Assembly: GCA_903887975.1 (NCBI GenBank)
Contig: CAISSD010000027.1
Coordinates: 1-6,073 of the forward strand
Direction: 5' to 3'
Origin: an uncultured Legionellaceae bacterium
GTDB taxonomy: Bacteria > Pseudomonadota > Gammaproteobacteria > Legionellales > Legionellaceae
Length of the DNA: 6,073 bases
Shown here: positions 1 through 6,046 of the stretch, piece by piece
Layout of the letters: every line of letters starts with the position of its first letter
Numbering within the stretch: the first letter of the stretch is position 1
Position numbers and translations under genes: made by a program
Notes under the pieces: generated by a model
Seen by the model: the letters and a program-made list of their open reading frames with translations, nothing else
Told to the model about the DNA's origin: nothing
Database searches by the model: none

Positions 1-310
1 AAATTAAAAATTGCCGTTTTTTATGTTGATCCACCAAAACACGCAATACGGGAAACAACTCTGGACGACGTTGAATTTCATCAATCACGATGAGTCCTTC
101 AAGCGATTCCAACGCCAACATGGGCTCTTGAAGCATCGCCAAATGGACTGGATTTTCTAAGTCAAAATAATAAACCGTTTGTGTTTGTGTCTTTAAAAAT
201 TGTTGAGCCAATGTTGTTTTGCCGCATTGTCTTGGACCCAATAACGCCACAACAGGGTTCACTAAGAATCGATTTTGAATTTGTGCTAGATAATAAGATC
301 GTTCCATCAT
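1..310 (-). CDS. AAA_14 / DUF4143-type ATPase, N-terminal part (cut by window edge)
   Basis: This is the first 103 codons of a P-loop ATPase; the rest lies beyond base 1. The Walker A motif GPRQCGKTT is at residues 25-33, and a Walker B segment LIVIDEIQ at 73-80 is followed by RRPELFPVLRVLVD. The order Walker A, DLENP (51-54 region), Walker B with DEIQ, PELFPVLR and then KKRQFLI matches the AAA_14 (DUF4143-associated) family. These proteins are usually near 400 residues and have a C-terminal nuclease-like DUF4143 domain, which cannot be seen here. Their cellular role is poorly defined. An in-frame TGA at 319-317 limits the start to TTG 313, ATG 310 or ATG 307; I chose ATG 310. No Shine-Dalgarno sequence is evident. 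The gene follows fliA on the same strand but probably has its own promoter (351-342). Such ATPase genes are often scattered as accessory genes, so a link to fliA is not implied. Confidence 0.85.
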   Translation of the reverse strand, partial: MMERSYYLAQIQNRFLVNPVVALLGPRQCGKTTLAQQFLKTQTQTVYYFDLENPVHLAMLQEPMLALESLEGLIVIDEIQRRPELFPVLRVLVDQHKKRQFLI

Positions 311-341
311 CAATAATCACATTGATCTAAGAATAATGTAC

Positions 342-351
342 AGTATATCAT
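342..351 (-). promoter_or_regulatory. Candidate extended -10 promoter for the ATPase gene
   Basis: On the minus strand the hexamer TATACT (347-342) matches TATAAT at five of six positions. It is preceded by TGA (350-348), giving an extended -10 element of the form TGnTATACT. No good -35 hexamer lies at the usual spacing, which is where extended -10 promoters tend to be weak. Transcription would start near 335, leaving a leader of about 25 nt before ATG 310. Prediction by eye only. Confidence 0.4.
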
Positions 352-382
352 GAAACTTGAGCATCACACACTCAACTTTCAT
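350..382. repeat. Inverted repeat between fliA and the ATPase gene
   Basis: Two 12-bp arms, 350-361 (ATGAAACTTGAG) and 371-382 (CTCAACTTTCAT), pair perfectly except for one C-C mismatch (356/376). They surround a 9-base loop (362-370). The repeat starts 4 bases after the fliA stop codon and runs into the extended -10 element of the downstream ATPase gene, covering its expected -35 zone. It could be an RNA hairpin at the 3' end of the fliA message or a binding site for a dimeric regulator. Neither strand has a T-run after it, so it is not a standard intrinsic terminator. Confidence 0.55.
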
Positions 383-385
383 AGA

Positions 386-1084
386 TTAATCTTGCATTCG
401 TGCCCGAATACGATGCATGGCTTGACTGTGTAACTGCGAAACTCTAGATTCCGTAACATCCAAAACATCACCAATTTCTTTTAAATTCAAATCATGCTCA
501 TAATACAAGGACAACACCAAACGCTCTTTTTGGGGCAAGCCACTGATGATGTGTTTTAAATGGGTTTTCATATCCGCGTGCAAAGCATAAACATGCGGCT
601 CGGTGCTGCGCTGCTCATCTTTAAACGAATCTTCACTCATGCCCAAATCATCAAATCCATACAAATGAGCGCCGTTGGCATCATTGAGCATGTCGTAATA
701 TTGTGCCAAATCCACACCCAATTCAGCGGCAACCTCTTGATCTTTGGCATCACGACCCAAACGATTTTCAACCGCTTTAACCGCAGCAGAAATGGTTCTT
801 GATTGTCGATACACCGAGCGAGGAACCCAATCGTTTCGACGAACCTCATCCAACATACTGCCATGAATTCGAATACCGGCATAAGTTTCAAATGAAGCAC
901 CTTTGGTGCTGTCATAATTTTTGAATGCATCCAACAACCCTTCCATACCGGCTTGAATCAGATCATCCAGTTGTACGGACTTGGGCAAGCGCGCCATCAA
1001 ATGATGCGCAATCCGCTTCACAATGATGGCATGTGTTTTGACCAATGTAGCCTGTAACTCTTTATTGGTAATCAAAACATCCAC
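386..1084 (-). CDS. fliA: RNA polymerase sigma factor FliA (sigma-28, flagellar)
   Basis: A 232-residue sigma-70-family factor, close to the usual FliA length of about 240. As sigma-28 it would direct core RNA polymerase to late flagellar and chemotaxis promoters. Region 2 spans about 15-92 and includes LPKSVQLDDLIQAGMEGLLDA, the FETYAGIRIHGSMLDEVR stretch (65-82) and DWVPRSV (85-91), which is diagnostic for FliA. Region 3 follows at about 95-150. Region 4 lies at about 175-230, with LPQKERLVLSLYY and the helix-turn-helix LNLKEIGDVLDVTESRVSQLHSQA (199-222). No region 1.1 is present, as expected for this group. The start is GTG at 1084, supported by GGGAG (1095-1091) six bases upstream; an in-frame TGA at 1108-1106 excludes a longer form. 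The gene lies 31 bp after the lipoprotein gene on the same strand and is probably co-transcribed. No FlgM, FlhF/FlhG or motor gene is in the window. Confidence 0.95.
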   Translation of the reverse strand: MDVLITNKELQATLVKTHAIIVKRIAHHLMARLPKSVQLDDLIQAGMEGLLDAFKNYDSTKGASFETYAGIRIHGSMLDEVRRNDWVPRSVYRQSRTISAAVKAVENRLGRDAKDQEVAAELGVDLAQYYDMLNDANGAHLYGFDDLGMSEDSFKDEQRSTEPHVYALHADMKTHLKHIISGLPQKERLVLSLYYEHDLNLKEIGDVLDVTESRVSQLHSQAMHRIRARMQD

Positions 1085-1090
1085 AATGCG

Positions 1091-1095
1091 CTCCC
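1091..1095 (-). promoter_or_regulatory. Ribosome binding site of fliA (decides the GTG start)
   Basis: GGGAG on the minus strand, six bases before GTG 1084. No in-frame ATG lies between the upstream stop and this GTG, so this site fixes the non-ATG start. Confidence 0.7.
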
Positions 1096-1115
1096 AAGAT
1101 GAGAATCAAACTACA

Positions 1116-1313
1116 TTATTGAGCAGGAGCAGGAGCTTCTTCAGCAGGAGCAGCAGCTGGAGCTGGGGCTGCTTCTTCAGTAGCAGGTTGTGTTGCTGGA
1201 GCAGCAGTTTCTGTTGATTCTGTAGCTTCCATTGGTTTTGGGGTTTCTTGACCACAAGCAACCAAAAAAACAGCGGTCAAACACGTCATTACCGCAAGGC
1301 TTAATTTTTTCAT
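1116..1313 (-). CDS. Small Ala/Pro/Glu-rich lipoprotein, function unknown
   Basis: The product is 65 residues from ATG 1313. It has a clear lipoprotein signal: MKK, a hydrophobic core LSLAVMTCLTAVFLVA, and the lipobox LVAC with Cys at residue 20. After signal peptidase II cleavage a mature chain of about 46 residues would be anchored by the lipidated Cys. Gly-Gln follow the Cys, with no Asp at +2, so outer-membrane sorting is plausible in a gammaproteobacterium. The mature part is low-complexity, full of Ala, Pro, Glu and Thr, with two EEA-P-A-P-type segments 12 residues apart, and is probably unstructured. I do not recognise a family. A longer frame begins at ATG 1325, but GGAG (1323-1320) falls inside it at ideal distance from ATG 1313, so the shorter start is preferred. 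It is 31 bp upstream of fliA on the same strand and has a candidate promoter at 1367-1339. A spacer or periplasm-spanning role is speculative. Confidence 0.8.
   Translation of the reverse strand: MKKLSLAVMTCLTAVFLVACGQETPKPMEATESTETAAPATQPATEEAAPAPAAAPAEEAPAPAQ
1135..1180. repeat. Imperfect 36-bp tandem periodicity within the lipoprotein gene
   Basis: GCTTCTTCAG occurs at 1135-1144 and again at 1171-1180, exactly 36 bases apart, within a GCAGGAGC/GCTGGAGC-rich stretch. The spacing is 12 codons, so repeat changes would keep the frame and lengthen or shorten the Ala/Pro/Glu tail of the lipoprotein. Confidence 0.5.
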
Positions 1314-1319
1314 CTTATT

Positions 1320-1323
1320 CTCC
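1320..1323 (-). promoter_or_regulatory. Ribosome binding site of the lipoprotein gene
   Basis: GGAG on the minus strand, with six bases between it and ATG 1313. The alternative ATG 1325 overlaps this site and has no comparable purine-rich motif of its own, so the site favours the shorter reading. Confidence 0.65.
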
Positions 1324-1338
1324 ATGGTTTTTATAATT

Positions 1339-1367
1339 ATTATGAACGTACTATTTTAGTCTAGCAA
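1339..1367 (-). promoter_or_regulatory. Candidate sigma-70 promoter for the lipoprotein-fliA pair
   Basis: On the minus strand, TTGCTA (1367-1362, four of six against TTGACA) and CATAAT (1344-1339, five of six against TATAAT) are separated by exactly 17 bases. Transcription would begin near 1332, about 19 nt before ATG 1313. I see no sigma-28-type sequence here, so autoregulation by FliA is not indicated. Prediction by eye. Confidence 0.45.
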
Positions 1368-1404
1368 AAATTTCTCCGAAAGAAAGGCGTTTTGAAATAA
1401 AATT

Positions 1405-1413
1405 TGTTAGAAT
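1405..1413 (+). promoter_or_regulatory. Candidate extended -10 promoter for the mutS cluster
   Basis: TGTTAGAAT combines a TGn extension (1405-1407) with TAGAAT (1408-1413, five of six against TATAAT). Transcription would start near 1420 and give a leader of about 23 nt before mutS. No -35 box at the right distance is convincing. It is the best plus-strand candidate in the 1326-1442 divergent region. Confidence 0.35.
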
Positions 1414-1442
1414 ACGTCATAATTTAACATCAAATCCCCAAC

Positions 1443-3878
1443 ATGACCACCCAACACACCCCAATGATGCAACAATACTTAAGCATTAAAGCCGAATATC
1501 CCGAGATGCTACTGCTTTATCGCATGGGTGATTTTTACGAACTTTTTTTTGATGACGCCAAAATTGCTGCCGAACTTTTGGACTTAACCCTCACGCATCG
1601 TGGTCAATCTGCTGGCAAACCCATTCCCATGGCAGGGGTGCCGCATCATGCGGTTGAAAATTATCTGGCTCGCTTAATAAAAAAAGGCCAATCCATTGCG
1701 GTTTGCGAACAAATAGGTGCCCCAGGTTTGGGAAAAGGTCCCATGGAGCGCCAAGTTGTTCGCATCATTACACCAGGAACCGTGACCGACGAAGCCTTGC
1801 TGGATGCAAAAAAAGATGCCATTTTAGCCGCCGTTTTTCAAGATAAAAAAACTCAAGGAATGGCTTGGGTTGATTTAAGCTCGGGACGTTTCCACGCCAC
1901 CGCCCTATCCAATCCAACCGAGTGCATGAACGAACTCAAACGGCTTCAACCCGCTGAATTGTTGCTACAAGAGCATGCCAAATTCAATCTCTCCTGCCCA
2001 ACAAAACAACGACCAGCATGGCATTTTGATCCCCTTCGTGCACATGAATTATTGTGTGCACAATTTGGTATTAGCCATCTTGAAGCATTTGGCATTTCAA
2101 AAGAAAACCATGCGGTTTTGGCCGCATGTGGGTGTTTGTTGTTGTATCTGCAAGAAACCCAACGCCAAGCATTACCCCATCTCAATTTAATGCCACAAGA
2201 AGAGCAAAGCGATTATTTGCTTATGGATGCAAACACCATACGCCATCTTGAATTGTTTGAAAATCATCAAGGCGGTACGGAATACACCCTATTATCTTTG
2301 TTGGACAAAACCGCATCATCCATGGGTAGCCGCTTGCTAAAACGCTGGCTCAACCGACCATTAAGGCAGCATCATGCATTACAAGCGCGTCAAGACGCCA
2401 TTCAAACGTTCATTCATCATGAATCTCAATGGCTTTTAAAGCCCTATTTGGATGAAATCACCGATATAGAGCGCATCAACACCCGGATTGCGCTGAAATC
2501 AGCACGACCTCGTTGTTTGGTACAATTACGCCAAACCCTGGCCATCATTCCACAATTAAAAGCGGTCTTTGAAAACCACAATAATCCACTCTTACAAGAA
2601 CTTCATCAACAACTTAGTCCTTTACCCGAATTATATGAGCTCTTAGAGCAAGCCATTGTTGACAATCCACCGATGTTCTTACGCGATGGGGGCGTTATTG
2701 CCCAAGGTTTTGATGAAACTCTGGATGAATGGCGACAATTAAGTGAACACGCGACCGATGGTTTGTTGCAACTAGAACAAGCAGAAAAAGAACGCACAGG
2801 CCTGTCTACTTTAAAATTTGGCTTTAATCGAGTCCATGGGTATTACATCGAACTATCTCATGCACAATCAAACAAAGTACCCCCTCACTTTCAACGCAAA
2901 CAAACACTTAAAAATGCCGAACGCTACATCACTCCGGAGTTAAAAGCATTTGAAGAAAAAGTGTTGGCAGCAGAATCTCAAGCACTCATTCGTGAAAAGT
3001 GGTTGTACGAGCATCTCTTAGATGGCATTTTACCGTTCATGAACGCACTCAAAGCCAATGCCAATGCCTTGGCAACGCTTGATGTGTTGTGTAATTTTGC
3101 AGAGCGGGCAGTCACCCTTCGCTGGTGTTGCCCCACATTTAGCACCACTCCTGGCATTGAGATCATTGAAGGACGTCACCCATTGGTTGAATATCATCTA
3201 AAAAATCATTTTGTACCCAATGATTGTTGTCTTTCCCCAGAAAAAAACATGCTGCTCATTACTGGCCCCAATATGGGTGGTAAATCAACCTACATGCGTC
3301 AAAATGCTTTGATGATTATTCTGGCGCATAGTGGAAGCTTTGTGCCGGCAAAATCGATGAGGCTTGGGATGGTGGATAAAATTTTTACCCGCATTGGGGC
3401 TCATGATGATGTGGCCTCGGGGCAATCAACTTTTATGGTTGAGATGACCGAAACCGCACACATTTTAAATCATGCAACCGAACATAGTTTTGTGATTATT
3501 GATGAAATTGGTCGTGGCACCAGTACCTTTGATGGCATGAGTTTGGCAAAAGCCTCCGCACTGTTTCTGGCACAAACCATCAAAGCCTACACTTTATTTT
3601 CAACCCATTATTTTGAACTCACCACCTTAAAAGACCAATGCCATACCATTTGTAATAAACATCTGACTGCAACAACCACTCAAGATGGTATTGTATTTTT
3701 ATATCAAGTTGAAGATGGGGCCACCCATCAAAGTTATGGTCTTGAGGTGGCCAAATTGGCGGGCATGCCAAAGGCTGTATTGAATAATGCCAAAATCTAT
3801 TTACAATCTCTATCACCCAACACACACCACCAAACACATCATGAGGTAAGCCATGAAGAAACCCTCCTTACGTCTTAG
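1443..3878 (+). CDS. mutS: DNA mismatch repair protein MutS, short C-terminus
   Basis: This is the mismatch-recognition ATPase of methyl-directed repair, acting as a dimer on DNA and recruiting MutL. It has 811 residues against 853 in E. coli. The N-terminal HTPMMQQYL and the mismatch-binding Phe-X-Glu motif (F31, E33, in MGDFYELF) define domain I. Connector and lever/clamp domains follow, with GYYIELS and QTLKNAERYI in the core. The ATPase domain has Walker A GPNMGGKST (608-616), Walker B VIIDEIGRGTS (Asp687, Glu688) and STHYFELT. The protein ends soon after the LNNAKIYLQSLSPN helix with a His-rich tail. It therefore lacks the region that in E. coli holds the beta-clamp-binding motif and the tetramerisation helices. 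ATG 1443 fits the E. coli N-terminus, but no Shine-Dalgarno sequence precedes it. The last 26 bases overlap hemB. All catalytic motifs are intact, so the gene should be functional. Confidence 0.97.
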   Translation: MTTQHTPMMQQYLSIKAEYPEMLLLYRMGDFYELFFDDAKIAAELLDLTLTHRGQSAGKPIPMAGVPHHAVENYLARLIKKGQSIAVCEQIGAPGLGKGPMERQVVRIITPGTVTDEALLDAKKDAILAAVFQDKKTQGMAWVDLSSGRFHATALSNPTECMNELKRLQPAELLLQEHAKFNLSCPTKQRPAWHFDPLRAHELLCAQFGISHLEAFGISKENHAVLAACGCLLLYLQETQRQALPHLNLMPQEEQSDYLLMDANTIRHLELFENHQGGTEYTLLSLLDKTASSMGSRLLKRWLNRPLRQHHALQARQDAIQTFIHHESQWLLKPYLDEITDIERINTRIALKSARPRCLVQLRQTLAIIPQLKAVFENHNNPLLQELHQQLSPLPELYELLEQAIVDNPPMFLRDGGVIAQGFDETLDEWRQLSEHATDGLLQLEQAEKERTGLSTLKFGFNRVHGYYIELSHAQSNKVPPHFQRKQTLKNAERYITPELKAFEEKVLAAESQALIREKWLYEHLLDGILPFMNALKANANALATLDVLCNFAERAVTLRWCCPTFSTTPGIEIIEGRHPLVEYHLKNHFVPNDCCLSPEKNMLLITGPNMGGKSTYMRQNALMIILAHSGSFVPAKSMRLGMVDKIFTRIGAHDDVASGQSTFMVEMTETAHILNHATEHSFVIIDEIGRGTSTFDGMSLAKASALFLAQTIKAYTLFSTHYFELTTLKDQCHTICNKHLTATTTQDGIVFLYQVEDGATHQSYGLEVAKLAGMPKAVLNNAKIYLQSLSPNTHHQTHHEVSHEETLLTS
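3843..3846 (+). promoter_or_regulatory. Ribosome binding site of hemB inside the end of mutS
   Basis: GAGG lies six bases before ATG 3853 and within the last codons of mutS. It is the clearest Shine-Dalgarno sequence in the plus-strand cluster. It supports the overlapping hemB start and suggests hemB translation is not wholly dependent on coupling. Confidence 0.65.
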
Positions 3879-4833
3879 TCGCTTAAGACAAAACCCGGCT
3901 GTTCGTGCTTTGATTCGAGAAACGCATCTTCATCCCTCGCAGTTTATTGCACCCATTTTTATCAACGAAGCGCTTTCAGAAAAAAAAGCGATTGCGTCCA
4001 TGGTTGGTCAATATCAATGGTCTTTGAATGATTTACCCGAAGAACTTGATGCGCTGGCAAAAGCGGGCATTCATGCCGTGTTGCTTTTTGGGATCCCCAA
4101 ACACAAAGACCAAGAAGGCAGTGCGTCACTCAAAAGTGATGGGATCATTCAAAAATCCATTCGCATCATTCAAAAGCATCATCCCAAGATGCTGATTATT
4201 ACAGACGTGTGTTTGTGTGAATACACATCTCATGGGCATTGTGGTATTTTAGAGGACGCAACCATCAACACCGATAGAACACTTGAGATCTTAAGCCAAC
4301 AGGCAATAAGCTTTGCCAATGCAGGTGCTCATTGGGTTGCCCCAAGCAGCATGACGGATGGGATGGTGGGCGCCATTCGTCATGCACTTGATAACGCGGG
4401 GCATCACAACGTGGCTATTTTAAGCTATGCCGTCAAATACAGTTCTCATTTTTATGGACCATTTCGAGAAGCAGCCCAAGGTGCACCACAATTTGGCGAT
4501 CGAAAAACCCATCAAATGGATTTTGCGAATGCACATGAAGCATTAAGAGAAGCAGCACTGGACGTTGCTGAGGGCGCCGATGTTTTAATGGTCAAACCAG
4601 CAATGAATTATTTGGATATCATTCATCGCTTAAAACAAGCACATCCCGAAATACCTTTATGTGCCTATCAAGTTAGTGGCGAATATGCCATGATTAAGGC
4701 AGGCGCCCAACTCGGGCTTTTGGATGAACACAGCGCAGTCTTCGAATCATTGATTGCCATCAAACGCGCGGGTGCTGACATGATTATTTCGTATTTTGCC
4801 AAACATGATGCCCTACGCTATGAACCTATTTAA
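3853..4833 (+). CDS. hemB: Delta-aminolevulinic acid dehydratase (porphobilinogen synthase)
   Basis: Condenses two 5-aminolevulinate molecules to porphobilinogen, the first common step of tetrapyrrole synthesis, in the cytoplasm as an octamer. The 326-residue length is typical (324 in E. coli). The two active-site lysines are present: Lys195 in SYAVKYSSHFYGPFREA and Lys248 in VLMVKPAMNYLD. The catalytic zinc site is complete: Cys120, Cys122 and Cys130 in DVCLCEYTSHGHCG, so this is a zinc-cysteine-type enzyme rather than the magnesium-only type. Other family signatures are FGIP near 79-82, GDRKTHQM at 215-222, YQVSGEYAMIKAGA and IKRAGADMIISYFA near the C-terminus. The start at 3853 is backed by GAGG six bases upstream. 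It overlaps mutS by 26 bp and coaBC by 14 bp, and nothing in the enzyme sequence looks degraded. Sharing a cluster with mutS is not a common arrangement as far as I know, and the grouping may be transcriptional convenience. Confidence 0.97.
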   Translation: MKKPSLRLSRLRQNPAVRALIRETHLHPSQFIAPIFINEALSEKKAIASMVGQYQWSLNDLPEELDALAKAGIHAVLLFGIPKHKDQEGSASLKSDGIIQKSIRIIQKHHPKMLIITDVCLCEYTSHGHCGILEDATINTDRTLEILSQQAISFANAGAHWVAPSSMTDGMVGAIRHALDNAGHHNVAILSYAVKYSSHFYGPFREAAQGAPQFGDRKTHQMDFANAHEALREAALDVAEGADVLMVKPAMNYLDIIHRLKQAHPEIPLCAYQVSGEYAMIKAGAQLGLLDEHSAVFESLIAIKRAGADMIISYFAKHDALRYEPI

Positions 4834-6046
4834 AGATAAAAAGATCCTCTTGGGTATTTGCGGCAGTATTGCTGCATACAAAGCAGCCCCCTTGGTTCGA
4901 GAACTAACCCAGCGTGGCGCCAAAGTTCGGGTCGTGATGACCCAATCGGCCGAGGCTTTCATCACGCCATTAACCTTCCAAGCCTTAACGGGTGAATCGG
5001 TTCGTACCCAATTGTTTGATGATACCGCCGAACACGCCATGGGGCATATTGAATTGGCACGATGGGCTCACCACATGATTATTGCACCCGCATCAGCCAA
5101 CACCATCGCCCAACTCGCAAACGGTTTTGCCTCTGATTTGCTATCCACACTTTATTTGGTGATGAAGCAACCCGTCATCATTTGTCCTGCCATGAACCCA
5201 AGCATGTGGTCCCACCCCGCAACCATGAACAATGTCGCTCAACTCAAACGTCATGGGGTCCTTTTTGTTGAACCAGAACAAGGAATGCACGCCTGTGGTG
5301 AAGAAGGTGATGGGCGCTTGGCCGCCACCGAAAGCATCATCCATACCTTACAACTGCTGGATGTTCGTGAACAACTACGTCATCAAAAAGTTTTAATCAC
5401 TGCAGGTCCAACCCAAGAACGCTTGGATCCCGTGCGTTTTTTAAGCAACGACAGCTCCGGTAAAATGGGCTATGCATTGGCTATTGCCGCCAAAATGGCT
5501 GGTGCCGAGGTGACGTTAATCAGCGGACCAACGGCATTAAAACCACCACATGGCATTGATTTTTATCGCGTCACCTCTGCACAAGAAATGCTGGACAGCG
5601 TCCTATTGCATTTAAAACCACAAAGTATTTTTATTGGGGCGGCGGCTGTTGCCGATCAAAAACCCCAAAACCTGGCAACACAAAAAATAAAAAAACAAAC
5701 CGCAGTCTCATCATTGAACTTAATCCCAACCCCAGACATCATCAAACAGGTTACACAAAGCAAAAAAGCACAATTGGTGGTTGGATTTGCAGCAGAAACG
5801 GAATCACTCATCCCCAATGCATTAGAAAAATTACACAGCAAACATTTGGATCTCATCATCGCCAATCAAGTTGGTCCCCATCAAGGCTTTCATGTAGATA
5901 CCAATGAAGTCACGTTAATCAGTAAAAATACGACCACCGCTTTACCCATGATGGATAAAATCCAATTGGCAGGACGCATCATGACCCATATTGCCTCACT
6001 CATTCAACCTTTAAGAGATCCCCATGAAACAAACCATACAAATTAA
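4820..6046 (+). CDS. coaBC: Bifunctional phosphopantothenoylcysteine decarboxylase / phosphopantothenate-cysteine ligase
   Basis: Performs two successive steps of coenzyme A synthesis: CTP-dependent joining of 4'-phosphopantothenate to cysteine (CoaB), then FMN-dependent decarboxylation to 4'-phosphopantetheine (CoaC). From ATG 4820 it has 408 residues, near the E. coli length. The N-terminal CoaC flavoprotein has GSIAAYKA, the active-site His76 in MGHIELARWA, PAMNPSMW (Asn126) and Cys159 in ACGEEGDGR. The CoaB half begins at about 190 with ITAGPTQERLDPVRFLSNDSSGKMG (Asn210), then GAAAVAD, Lys289 in KIKK, and VVGFAAET. These positions match the numbering of E. coli CoaBC closely. The reading frame is open back to TTG 4796, with ATGs at 4805 and 4808. 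ATG 4820 was chosen because MNLFKDKKILLG aligns with the family N-terminus. No Shine-Dalgarno is visible and the start lies 14 bp inside hemB, so coupling to hemB is likely. It overlaps dut by 23 bp. Confidence 0.95.
   Translation: MNLFKDKKILLGICGSIAAYKAAPLVRELTQRGAKVRVVMTQSAEAFITPLTFQALTGESVRTQLFDDTAEHAMGHIELARWAHHMIIAPASANTIAQLANGFASDLLSTLYLVMKQPVIICPAMNPSMWSHPATMNNVAQLKRHGVLFVEPEQGMHACGEEGDGRLAATESIIHTLQLLDVREQLRHQKVLITAGPTQERLDPVRFLSNDSSGKMGYALAIAAKMAGAEVTLISGPTALKPPHGIDFYRVTSAQEMLDSVLLHLKPQSIFIGAAAVADQKPQNLATQKIKKQTAVSSLNLIPTPDIIKQVTQSKKAQLVVGFAAETESLIPNALEKLHSKHLDLIIANQVGPHQGFHVDTNEVTLISKNTTTALPMMDKIQLAGRIMTHIASLIQPLRDPHETNHTN

Noticed and set aside
350..382. Hairpin read as a rho-independent terminator
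   Set aside because: The stem is AT-rich and no T-run follows on either strand, so it was recorded only as an inverted repeat.
1023..1217. Ser/Cys-rich open frame on the plus strand opposite the lipoprotein and the fliA start
   Set aside because: It is the antisense of the Ala/Pro/Glu repeat, with no family match or ribosome site.
1313..1325. Longer start of the lipoprotein gene at ATG 1325
   Set aside because: GGAG lies inside this extension at ideal distance from ATG 1313, and a signal peptide beginning MKK is more typical.
1392..1413. TTGAAA plus TAGAAT as a full sigma-70 promoter for mutS
   Set aside because: Only 10 bases separate the boxes, too few for a working -35/-10 pair; the extended -10 reading was kept.
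3780..3878. Frameshift as the cause of the short MutS
   Set aside because: hemB begins with a proper ribosome binding site within the mutS end, and no remnant of the missing MutS tail appears in another frame.
4796..4819. Upstream starts of coaBC at TTG 4796, ATG 4805 or ATG 4808
   Set aside because: They add residues absent from the family and have no ribosome binding site; MNLFKDKKILLG from ATG 4820 aligns with known CoaBC N-termini.
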